From Deinococcus hopiensis KR-140 (lineage in GTDB: Bacteria; Deinococcota; Deinococci; Deinococcales; Deinococcaceae), in NCBI GenBank assembly GCA_943327755.2, contig CALPYF020000060.1:1-16542 (forward strand): a DNA stretch of 16,542 nucleotides, given 5' to 3'. A program made the translations under genes and the position numbers. Of this stretch, positions 1 through 6,638 are shown piece by piece. Below the pieces are notes generated by a model, which worked only from the letters and a program-made list of their open reading frames with translations, had not been told where the DNA came from and did no database searches. Each line of letters begins with the position of its first letter. Position 1 is the first letter of the stretch.

Positions 1-399
1 CCACCGCACGCCCCGTTGGGTCCGACACCAGAGTTCGTCCGCCTGCACCTGCCCGAGATGCAACTGGCCCTGACAGACAAGGTGCTCGTGAACACGCGCA
101 GCGTGTTCACCGGCTTTCCTCACCCAGTCCGCCAGTGTGCGCTCGTCGATCTTGAAGGCCATGACCACTGCTGGGATGGGGCAACCGAAGGTGAGGAGGG
201 TCAGGACCAGTTGGACGATGTTCGGATCGGTCTTGAGTCGATGCAGCGGTGTGCCGTGCGTCGCGGTGAACGTCGTGTGGCAGCGATGACAGCGGTAGCG
301 AGCGTCGCGACGGGAATGAACGCCCACCCTGGTGGGCGACGGGCAATACGGGCATCGGGGCGTATCATCAGTGCGTCGGGAAGAGGGAGTTGGCTGCAT
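1..399 (-). mobile_element. IS1-like transposase, N-terminal part (runs off window edge)
   Basis: Reading the minus strand from an ATG at 399 gives 133 codons without a stop, continuing past base 1, so the C-terminal catalytic part is outside the window. Residues about 16-43 form a four-cysteine zinc ribbon (CPYC, then CHRC), followed by a helix-turn-helix-like stretch (GCPIPAVVMAFKIDERTLADW, residues about 79-98). At residues about 119-125 there is a VQADELW motif, which fits the first acidic catalytic residue of IS1-type DDE transposases. This order (zinc ribbon, HTH, DE-W) is known for IS1 and related elements. A modest GGAG lies just before the ATG. The end of the element should lie near 420-452, because P450 homology resumes there. 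The exact inverted repeat cannot be fixed without the other end. Family assignment is by motif memory, not by a search. Confidence 0.72.
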
Positions 400-1532
400 A
401 CCACTCCATCTTCCCGATCTCGTTGCTCATCACTCCACGCTGTCCTGTGGTTCTACTGCGCCGCCTGGCCCAGCCAGCTTTTCACCGTGCCCGCATCGCG
501 TCTTACGGCGAGACCATGGTGCGCTTCGCCGACCGTCAGTTGCAGGGCTGGCAGGACGAGCAGGACCTGAACCTGAGTGAAGCGATGATGCACCTCACCA
601 TGGAGATCATCACGCAGACGGTGTTTGACGTCGATTTGCACGGTGATCCTCGCGCGCAGCACGTCAGCCGTGCAGTGAACACGCTGCTCGATGAGTACGC
701 CCATCAGATGACGAGTGCCGTGCGGGCCCTGATGGAGCGCCTGCCCGTCCATTTGCCCGTGCCGGGTGAGGGGCGCCTGCGTAAGGCCGTGCAGGAACTC
801 GATACGCTGATCCTCGCGCTCGTGGCCGAACGGCGCGCTGAAGGCCGCGATCACGGTGACTTGCTCTCGATGTTCCTGGACGCCCGCGACGAGGACAGGT
901 CTGGGATGACCGACGCGCAACTGCGTGACGAACTGGTCACGCTGTTCCTGGCGGGCCATGAAACGACGGCGAATGCGCTCACCTGGAGCTTCTTTCTGCT
1001 GAGTCAGCACTCCGAGGTGGAAGCGAAGCTGCACGCGGAAGTGCTCGACGTGCTGGGCGGCCGACTCCCCACGGTGCAGGACCTGCCGCACCTGACCTAC
1101 ACGGGCCAGATCGTGAAAGAAGTGCTGCGGCTCTACCCACCGGTCTGGTGGCTGTCCCGCGAGCCGCAGGCGGACTGGCACTGCGATGACGTCCTGGTCC
1201 CGGCGGGGGCAGAGGTCGGGATCAGCCCGTGGGTCATGCACCGGGATGCGGGGTTCTACCCAGAGCCGCTGGCTTTCCAGCCGGAGCGCTGGACTCCTGA
1301 ATTCGAGGCGGGGCTCCCCCGTTACGCGTACTTCCCGTTCGGTGGCGGGCCGCGCCTGTGCATTGGGAACAACTTCGCCCTGCTGGAAGCGGCGCTGGTG
1401 ATGGCCACGATTGCCCAGCGTTTTCACGTGGAGGTGCCTGAACCGCACCGGGTGACGCCAGACCCCTCCTTGACCCTGCGCCCGAAGGGGGGCCTGCGCG
1501 TGCGGCTGCATGAGCGAAAGGAGAAGGCTTGA
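390..1532 (+). CDS. Cytochrome P450, 5'-truncated by the adjacent IS
   Basis: This is a heme-thiolate monooxygenase. Clear P450 landmarks are the I-helix AGHETT (residues 188-193 counted from the ATG at 390), the K-helix E244-x-x-R247, PERW (298-301) and the heme loop F317-GGG-x-R322-x-C324-I-G326 with the cysteine ligand. Bacterial P450s are about 400-450 residues. Here recognisable homology starts only at about base 453 (LLRRLAQPAF, the helix-C region), so roughly the first 90-110 residues, including the N-terminal beta sheet and helices A-B, are missing. The first 20 or so codons come from the IS end, so the ATG at 390 is probably not a native start; ATG 519 is another option. The remaining frame is intact and ends in a 4-base TTGA overlap with the next gene. 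It is probably non-functional as an enzyme. Substrate unknown. Confidence 0.88.
   Translation: MAAYHSIFPISLLITPRCPVVLLRRLAQPAFHRARIASYGETMVRFADRQLQGWQDEQDLNLSEAMMHLTMEIITQTVFDVDLHGDPRAQHVSRAVNTLLDEYAHQMTSAVRALMERLPVHLPVPGEGRLRKAVQELDTLILALVAERRAEGRDHGDLLSMFLDARDEDRSGMTDAQLRDELVTLFLAGHETTANALTWSFFLLSQHSEVEAKLHAEVLDVLGGRLPTVQDLPHLTYTGQIVKEVLRLYPPVWWLSREPQADWHCDDVLVPAGAEVGISPWVMHRDAGFYPEPLAFQPERWTPEFEAGLPRYAYFPFGGGPRLCIGNNFALLEAALVMATIAQRFHVEVPEPHRVTPDPSLTLRPKGGLRVRLHERKEKA
400..452. other. IS end / P450 junction
   Basis: Between the transposase start (399) and the first P450-like codon (about 453) lie some 50 bases that must contain the end of the IS. On the minus strand, bases 436-421 read GGAGTGATGAGCAACG. 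This loosely recalls the GGTGATG start of IS1 ends, but that is suggestive only. I saw no convincing outward promoter. Confidence 0.35.
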
Positions 1533-1780
1533 AGACTGTCACCGTCTACACCGTACCGGGGTGTGCGTCCTGTGAAGCGATCAAACGCTTCCTGGCGGCA
1601 CGCAAGATTCCATACACCGAGAAAAACGTCCGTGACGATCCAGCTGCCCTGGCAGAAATGCAGGCGAAAGCGAACGTCCGAATTGCCCCAGTCACCTTAA
1701 TTGGTGCTCAGGCGTTCTATGGCACCTTTGACGATCAGCGCCCGCTCCTGGAGGCCGCCCTGCGAGACAATGACGCATGA
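1529..1780 (+). CDS. Glutaredoxin-like thiol-redox protein
   Basis: This is a small cytoplasmic thioredoxin-fold protein of 83 residues with the active-site motif C12-A-S-C15 after a VTVYTVPG strand, and an IAPV segment at the cis-proline position. Length and layout match NrdH/glutaredoxin-family proteins, which reduce disulfides or mixed disulfides. The start is a TTG at 1529 preceded by AAAGGAGAAGG (about 1517-1527). It overlaps the P450 stop as TTGA, so it is translationally coupled to the P450 remnant. Its own stop overlaps the start of the next gene as ATGA. Being co-translated with a metal sensor suggests a role in thiol protection or metal stress, but this is inference. The electron donor is unknown. 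Confidence 0.85.
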   Translation: MKTVTVYTVPGCASCEAIKRFLAARKIPYTEKNVRDDPAALAEMQAKANVRIAPVTLIGAQAFYGTFDDQRPLLEAALRDNDA

Positions 1781-2157
1781 CCACCACGCCTGACGTGAAA
1801 GCCGACCGCGCCGCCGACTGCGAAATCCACTGCGTTCATCCGGACGCGGTGGCGCGGGTGGAGGCGCAGCTGCCGAACGACGCGCTGATCGAGCGCATTA
1901 CCACCCTGACGAAGGTCATCTCAGACCCCACGCGTCTGCGCATTCTCTCGGCCCTCGCGCTCGAGGAACTGTGCGTGTGTGACCTGGCGGTTATCGCTGG
2001 CATCAACGAATCCACGATGAGCCACCAGTTGCGTCACCTGCGCGCGCTGCGCCTGGTGACCTTCAAAAAGGTGGGCCGCATCGCCTATTACCAGCTGGCG
2101 GGCACGCACGTTACGCGCTTGATCGCGGACGTCACGGAGCACGCCCAGGCCATGTAA
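1777..2157 (+). CDS. cadC: CadC-type ArsR/SmtB metal-responsive repressor
   Basis: A 126-residue winged-helix repressor. The N-terminal C15-E-I-H-C19 and the ELC66-V-C68-DL motif on helix alpha-3 together form the four-cysteine alpha3N site that defines CadC (Cd(II)/Pb(II)/Bi(III) sensing in S. aureus pI258). The recognition helix is around STMSHQLRHLRAL (79-91). The second, alpha-5 (Zn) site of SmtB/ZiaR is only partly kept: H111 and H122 are present, but the usual Asp two residues before the first His is Gly109, and the late Glu is Ala. This favours soft-metal (Cd/Pb) sensing through the cysteines. It starts in an ATGA overlap with the glutaredoxin-like gene. Such repressors normally leave DNA on metal binding and derepress their own operon. 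No clear operator was found directly upstream, because the gene is internal to the operon. Confidence 0.9.
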   Translation: MTTTPDVKADRAADCEIHCVHPDAVARVEAQLPNDALIERITTLTKVISDPTRLRILSALALEELCVCDLAVIAGINESTMSHQLRHLRALRLVTFKKVGRIAYYQLAGTHVTRLIADVTEHAQAM

Positions 2158-2201
2158 GTGCCCCTGACGCCGCCCCCTTTCCTCATGAAGGATCTTTTCC
2201 C

Positions 2202-2996
2202 TTGAACAACACTGTGAATGCTGCCGTCCTGGGCCTCGTTGAGGGCATCACCGAGTTTCTGCCGGTGTCCTCCACCGGCCACCTCATCGTCGCCGCTGAT
2301 CTCCTGAACGTCCGTGACACGGGCGGCACCTTCGAGATTGTCATTCAATTGGGTGCCGTGCTCGCCGTGATCGTGTATTACGCTCGGGATTTGCTCGGTC
2401 AAGCTCAGGCGCTGCCACAGCGTCCTGAAGTGCGCCGACTCTGGTTGAGCATTGCCCTGGCCTTTCTCCCTGCGGCATTGTTGGGTTTTCTGTTCAGTGA
2501 CGTGATCACGCGGTATCTGTTCTCACCTCTGACCGTGGCCATCTCCCTGATCGTGGGTGGCGCCGTGCTGTGGGTGATTGAAGGCCGAACCTTTCCGGCT
2601 CAGACCACCGTTCTGACCCAGGTGAGCCCTCGTCAGGCGCTGCTCGTTGGGTGCGCCCAGTGCCTCGCGCTGGTGCCGGGCGTGTCCCGGAGTGCATCGA
2701 GCATCATTGGCGGCCTGCTGACTGGACTTGACCGGCCCACTGCGACCGCCTTTTCCTTCTATCTCTCGATTCCGACTCTCGGCCTGGCCACCCTGTACGC
2801 CCTGATGAAAGGGCGCGACGTGCTCGGCAGCACGCAAGTGGTTCCGCTGCTGGTGGGGCTCGGGGTGTCGTTCGTGACGGCGCTGCTGGCCATCGGGTGG
2901 CTGCTGCGGTATGTCTCACGCCACGACTTCCGGGGGTTTGCGGTATACCGCATTCTGGCGGGCCTCGCCATTCTGGGGTGGGCGCTGTGGCGGTAA
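2202..2996 (+). CDS. uppP: Undecaprenyl-diphosphatase UppP (BacA), PbrB-like context
   Basis: An integral membrane phosphatase that converts undecaprenyl diphosphate to the monophosphate for cell-wall lipid recycling. At 264 residues it is normal family length. Both signature motifs are intact: EGITEFLPVSSTGH (14-27) and PGVSRS (159-164, with catalytic-site Arg163), set among several hydrophobic helices. The start is a TTG at 2202 with GAAGGA (2187-2192) at good spacing. It lies 44 bases after the CadC-type repressor and overlaps lspA. In Cupriavidus metallidurans the homologous PbrB works with the Pb ATPase, releasing phosphate that precipitates exported lead. The metal sensor next door makes that role plausible here, although a plain bacitracin/cell-wall role cannot be excluded. 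Confidence 0.94.
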   Translation: MNNTVNAAVLGLVEGITEFLPVSSTGHLIVAADLLNVRDTGGTFEIVIQLGAVLAVIVYYARDLLGQAQALPQRPEVRRLWLSIALAFLPAALLGFLFSDVITRYLFSPLTVAISLIVGGAVLWVIEGRTFPAQTTVLTQVSPRQALLVGCAQCLALVPGVSRSASSIIGGLLTGLDRPTATAFSFYLSIPTLGLATLYALMKGRDVLGSTQVVPLLVGLGVSFVTALLAIGWLLRYVSRHDFRGFAVYRILAGLAILGWALWR

Positions 2997-3520
2997 GGCT
3001 GGTGGGTCGCCGGACGTACTGGCCCGCCTATCTGATCGGGGCAGTCGTGTGCATCCTCCTGGATCAGGCGCTGAAACTCTGGACCGTGCAGACCTTCGCA
3101 GAGGGTGAGTTCCAGGATTTCATTCCGGGAGTGCTGAGCCTGGGCCTGGTGTACAACACAGGCGCCGCGTGGAGTCTATTCGCCGGCGCGGCCTTACCGC
3201 TGGCCGCCCTACGCCTTGTGGTGGGAACCGGCCTACTGGTGTATCTCGTGCGCCGTCCCGTACCTCCACTGATGGGCGTGGCCCTCACGCTCGTGGCCAG
3301 CGGTGCCCTGAGTAACTCATTGGACGGCTGGCGTCTGGGAAAAGTGGTGGACACCCTGTCGTCTCACACCTTCTCGTTCATCACTCGGCTGATGGGTCAG
3401 GGGAATTTTCCGATTTTCAATCTTGCGGACGTGTGGGTGGTGTCGGGGGTCGCGCTGATCGTGCTGCTGGGCCTCCGGACCAAGCGCACCCCACCGGCCT
3501 CAGACGTCCCTGCCCCGTAA
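2987..3520 (+). CDS. lspA: Lipoprotein signal peptidase LspA (signal peptidase II)
   Basis: An aspartyl membrane protease that removes the signal peptide of diacylated prolipoproteins. From the GTG at 2987 it has 177 residues. D26 lies in an LDQ-x-x-K segment, then YNTGAAWS (56-63), and the catalytic aspartates are in VVD (D122) and FNLAD (D148). The two catalytic aspartates are about 26 residues apart. In Pseudomonas LspA they are about 19 apart, so there is a small insertion. The GTG at 2987 overlaps the uppP stop by 10 bases. A second GTG at 3002, with AAGG close upstream, is a realistic alternative start. Upstream in-frame codons belong to uppP in another frame. Pairing with uppP parallels pbrB-pbrC of lead resistance. 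The lipoproteins encoded nearby would be possible substrates. Confidence 0.92.
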   Translation: MAVRLVGRRTYWPAYLIGAVVCILLDQALKLWTVQTFAEGEFQDFIPGVLSLGLVYNTGAAWSLFAGAALPLAALRLVVGTGLLVYLVRRPVPPLMGVALTLVASGALSNSLDGWRLGKVVDTLSSHTFSFITRLMGQGNFPIFNLADVWVVSGVALIVLLGLRTKRTPPASDVPAP

Positions 3521-3738
3521 ATAGGGTGGCCGGTACCCGGCGGTGTGGGCCTTGGGCGAGCAGATCAACTGATGCCTGGCGGCCGCAGCTCAACCTGGTG
3601 GATGTCGTGGAACGCCTGGAGTCGCTAGACTTCAACTGCAGAGGTCTGCGTCAGTGAGCAACTTGTCGAGTGCTGGCCGGACGCGAGCATGGCGTGTGGC
3701 GCTCCAGGCGGCCACTCAAAAGTACGAGAGGAGGATCC
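3521..3738. other. Intergenic stretch before the cation transporter gene
   Basis: This 218-base gap between lspA and the CDF gene breaks the tight operon. One frame ends in a protein-like tail (QLNLVDVVERLESLDFNCRG, about 3586-3645), but the reading frame only opens inside lspA and has no good start, so I treat it as a possible gene remnant or chance. No convincing terminator or promoter is visible. Confidence 0.3.
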
Positions 3739-4368
3739 ATGAGCAAAGACAAAGACGATGAAGGCCACAACCTCGATGCGAGCCAGAGTGCAGACCGCCG
3801 GATTCTGTGGCTGGTCCTCTTGATCAATCTTGGTCAGTCCCTCGCGGGTGTAACCGTGGGCGTCTGGGCTTCATCCACCGCTGTGATTGGTGCAGCCCTC
3901 GATAATCTGGCTGACGCGTCGGTGTACGGCGTCAGCCTCTACGCTGTGGGCCGCTCACCTGCCGTCAAGGTACGGGCAGCTCGCTTGTCTGGCTGGCTGC
4001 TGATTGGCCTGTCGGTTCTGCTGCTTGTCGAAGTTCTGCGTCGATTCTTCGGTGGCGAAGCAGCAATTGGCCCAGCGATGATGGCGATGGCGGCAGTGAA
4101 TGCGGCGCTCAATCTCATCTGCCTGCATCTGCTGAAGCGGCACCAGGGTGCGGACGTCAATTTCAAGGCGTCCGCTATTTTCACCAGCAACGATTCCATC
4201 GTGAATTTGGCGATCGTGTTGTCCGGCGCACTGGTGCTGTCGTTGGACTCCAACCTGCCAGATCTGATTCTGGGTGTGCTGGTGGCGGGCATCGCTGCCA
4301 ATGGTGGGCGCGAAATCCTGGCGGAAGCGGCGGAGGCGGGTGAACAGGCCAGTGCCGATTCCGCATGA
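3739..4368 (+). CDS. CDF-like cation transporter, membrane domain only
   Basis: A 209-residue protein with six predicted membrane helices (about 22-44, 48-71, 81-103, 108-132, 149-168, 174-192) and the layout of the cation diffusion facilitator membrane domain. Helix 2 has D55-x-x-x-D59, matching the CDF metal site. Helix 5 has D152-x-x-x-N156 where most zinc CDFs have H/D-x-x-x-D, so metal preference may differ. The C-terminal cytoplasmic domain of typical CDFs (about 300 residues total) is absent, and the His-rich loop is missing. The start chosen is ATG 3739 with GAGAGGAGG (about 3727-3734); the longer upstream frame has no ribosome site. It would export divalent metal by proton antiport and is the only candidate efflux pump in the window. 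CDF membership is fairly secure; substrate is not. Confidence 0.75.
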   Translation: MSKDKDDEGHNLDASQSADRRILWLVLLINLGQSLAGVTVGVWASSTAVIGAALDNLADASVYGVSLYAVGRSPAVKVRAARLSGWLLIGLSVLLLVEVLRRFFGGEAAIGPAMMAMAAVNAALNLICLHLLKRHQGADVNFKASAIFTSNDSIVNLAIVLSGALVLSLDSNLPDLILGVLVAGIAANGGREILAEAAEAGEQASADSA

Positions 4369-4408
4369 GACCAGGGGCCGGCGCGGCCGCAGATGCCACA
4401 GCAACCAC

Positions 4409-4425
4409 GCCTGTGACCCACAGGC
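4409..4425 (+). terminator. Hairpin after the CDF gene
   Basis: GCCTGTG, a 3-base loop, then CACAGGC: a 7-bp perfect stem 40 bases after the CDF stop. There is no T-run, so it is a weak terminator candidate. It sits directly before the small ORF at 4427. Confidence 0.3.
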
Positions 4426-4426
4426 C

Positions 4427-4552
4427 ATGTTCAGGCTCCTCACAGCCCTCTTGATTCTGGTCGCCGTCTCTGTCTGGGATCAGCGGGAAGACCGGCACGA
4501 GCTGCATCATGAACGGTCATCCGCCCACCAGTCGCTTCCCGTCTTCCCGTAA
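4427..4552 (+). CDS. Small ORF, possible signal-anchored 41-residue peptide
   Basis: An ATG at 4427 opens 41 codons. The layout is MFR, a hydrophobic stretch of about 13 residues (LLTALLILVAVSV), then a charged His-containing tail (DQREDRHELHHERSS). That resembles a signal peptide or single membrane anchor followed by a potential metal-binding tail. Small His-containing secreted proteins are common beside metal transporters, which fits the context. Against it, there is no clear Shine-Dalgarno sequence and a hairpin ends two bases before the ATG. I do not recognise a family. It may be a real small protein, a decayed gene or chance. Confidence 0.3.
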   Translation: MFRLLTALLILVAVSVWDQREDRHELHHERSSAHQSLPVFP

Positions 4553-4659
4553 TTTGCATTGGGTTCAAGGAGTGTCTTCCGGCTCATCCAGATAACCCTT
4601 GCCTTGAAGGATGGAACCGGCCACCATCTCCTGTTGTTCGGGTCCATCAGAGTCGATGG

Positions 4660-4680
4660 CAGGCGGCAGATCGCCGCCTG
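4660..4680 (-). terminator. Hairpin just 3' of ccdA
   Basis: CAGGCGGC, loop AGATC, GCCGCCTG: an 8-bp perfect stem ten bases past the ccdA stop, read on the minus strand. No T-run follows. It is a plausible end of the ccdA transcript, facing the convergent CDF transcript. Confidence 0.45.
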
Positions 4681-4690
4681 AACATAACGG

Positions 4691-5368
4691 TCAGAGACGA
4701 CCCTGCAGCCATGCAGGCATGACCTGAATGGCCAGACTGGCCAAGCGGGTAAATTGTCCGGTCACCATCAGCATGCCCATCGTCATCAGCACCACGCCGC
4801 CGAGACGTTCCAGGGTGACACTGTGACGATTCAGGGCGCGCAGGTTTATCCGCTGCCACAGCACGGCGATTAGCACAAATGGTACCGCCAGGCCGAGACT
4901 GTAAGCGCCCAGGAGCGCCACGCCCGTGGGCAGGTTGGAGCTGCTGGCCGCGAGCGCCAGCACGCTCCCAAGAACAGGCCCGATACACGGACTCCATCCA
5001 AAGCCGAACGCCATACCCAGGGCCAGGGGGCCAGACGCCCGGCCTGGCCCCAGTCCACTGCGGTAATCACGCATAAGGAACTGGGGGCGGATCAGACCGA
5101 GCATAAAGAGCCCGAAGACGACCATCATCACGCCGCCCAAGCGGCCCAGCAGCACCTTGTGGGGCGCGAGCCAAGCCCCCAGGGAGCTTGCCGTCGCGCC
5201 CAGCGCGAGGAACACCAGGGTAAAGCCCGTGATAAATCCCAGCGCTCGCCACAGCGGCGAGCGTGAGCCACCCAGAATCCCCACATAGGAAGGGAGCAGG
5301 GGCAGCACACAAGGCGAGAGACACGACAGAAGGCCGGCGAAAAAGGCGAGTGTAAACGTCGGGGTCAT
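4691..5368 (-). CDS. ccdA: CcdA-family thiol-electron transporter
   Basis: A 225-residue, six-helix membrane protein that carries reducing equivalents from cytoplasmic thioredoxin across the membrane to extracytoplasmic thiol proteins. The hallmark pair is present: LSC16LSPC20VLPLLPSYV in helix 1 and GWSPC128IGPV in helix 4, with C20 and C128 the expected redox pair. Length is typical (about 220-240). The start chosen is the ATG at 5368, preceded by AAGGAC at good spacing. The longer frame from 5464 adds a hydrophilic, Pro-rich stretch without a ribosome site. Its natural partner is the TlpA-like protein encoded upstream on the same strand, about 520 bases away. It could serve cytochrome c maturation or repair of oxidised or metal-bound thiols; the window has no cytochrome c genes. 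Confidence 0.92.
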   Translation of the reverse strand: MTPTFTLAFFAGLLSCLSPCVLPLLPSYVGILGGSRSPLWRALGFITGFTLVFLALGATASSLGAWLAPHKVLLGRLGGVMMVVFGLFMLGLIRPQFLMRDYRSGLGPGRASGPLALGMAFGFGWSPCIGPVLGSVLALAASSSNLPTGVALLGAYSLGLAVPFVLIAVLWQRINLRALNRHSVTLERLGGVVLMTMGMLMVTGQFTRLASLAIQVMPAWLQGRL

Positions 5369-5889
5369 GGGGTCGTCCTTGGCGTGGTTCCGTGTTCTGG
5401 GTGCGGGGAATGGGCTGGGGCACTGATGCGCCCAGCTCAGGGAGAACGCGTACAGAGCCGCCACCGCGCTGCGGTGGGTGCCCGTCCGGCGAGGCCTAAA
5501 GGACCTCGGGACGCTCGGGCAACAGGTCAGAACACGCAGCGAAGCCTACACCGCAGAATTTGGTTACCTGTCCCTCCCGGTGGGGCCATGACCCTGCCAT
5601 CTCCCCAGCCCGCTCGCTGAGCGGCGTGGTGAATCCCAGGCGTTAATCCCGAGTCGCTTCCGCTAATAAGCGCCCCCTCAGTGACCTACCCGCTGCGAGA
5701 CGCGCCTGGCTCATGATTGGCAGCACGCCGATGACACGGCCGGACAGGTCAAACATGATTTCTCCTCCAAGGGACGGCGCTCCGAAATCATCAAGCACCA
5801 CGCTCGTGACGACCGTAAGCCACCGTCAGGATTGAATGGCATGAGTTTCTTGCTGATCTGGCAGGTATTTGCCCTATGAGCGCTTTGAG
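5369..5889. other. 521-base gap between ccdA and the TlpA-like gene
   Basis: No full gene is recognisable. The gap contains a 37-codon ORF with a strong ribosome site (5643-5756, listed separately). The rest (5369-5642 and 5757-5889) has no convincing promoter, repeat or RNA that I can see. It may hold a decayed gene between two functionally linked ones. Confidence 0.4.
5643..5756 (-). CDS. Small ORF with strong ribosome site, unknown 37-residue product
   Basis: The ATG at 5756 (minus strand) is preceded by GGAGGAGAAAT (5768-5758), one of the best Shine-Dalgarno sequences in the window, and opens 37 codons to TAA at 5645-5643. The product starts MFDLSGRVIGVLPIMSQARL and continues Arg/Ala-rich. 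It is neither clearly secreted nor clearly membrane-bound. The strong initiation signal ahead of so short a frame suggests either a real microprotein or the 5' end of a gene that was truncated. No family recognised. Confidence 0.38.
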   Translation of the reverse strand: MFDLSGRVIGVLPIMSQARLAAGRSLRGRLLAEATRD

Positions 5890-6456
<567 letters not shown>

Positions 6457-6638
6457 GACCGACCTCCAGCAGGAGGAGAAAGGTGGCGTGAACTTGGGTA
6501 AACCCGAACGGTCCGTCATGGCTGGAGCACGCGTCAGGAAGACACTGTGAACCACGGCGTGTAGGGGCGCTCCACTATGCTCACCGGCGGCCCATGATTG
6601 TTTTGGCCAAGGCATATCGTGGTGCCCCCGTGGTGGGT
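6457..6638. promoter_or_regulatory. Spacer between the DUF3105 and TlpA-like genes
   Basis: A 182-base gap in which both neighbours run on the minus strand. It must hold the TlpA-like gene's ribosome site (GGAGG just above 6456). No strong -35/-10 pair is visible, so the gene may be transcribed from the DUF3105 promoter. Confidence 0.3.

Noticed and set aside
453..1511. 352-residue minus-strand ORF opposite the P450
   Set aside because: Shadow of the P450 coding strand: Arg/Gln/His-rich and without domain motifs.
3433..3657. Plus-strand ORF overlapping the end of lspA with a helical tail
   Set aside because: It opens inside lspA in another frame, has no ribosome site, and only the last 20 or so codons look protein-like.
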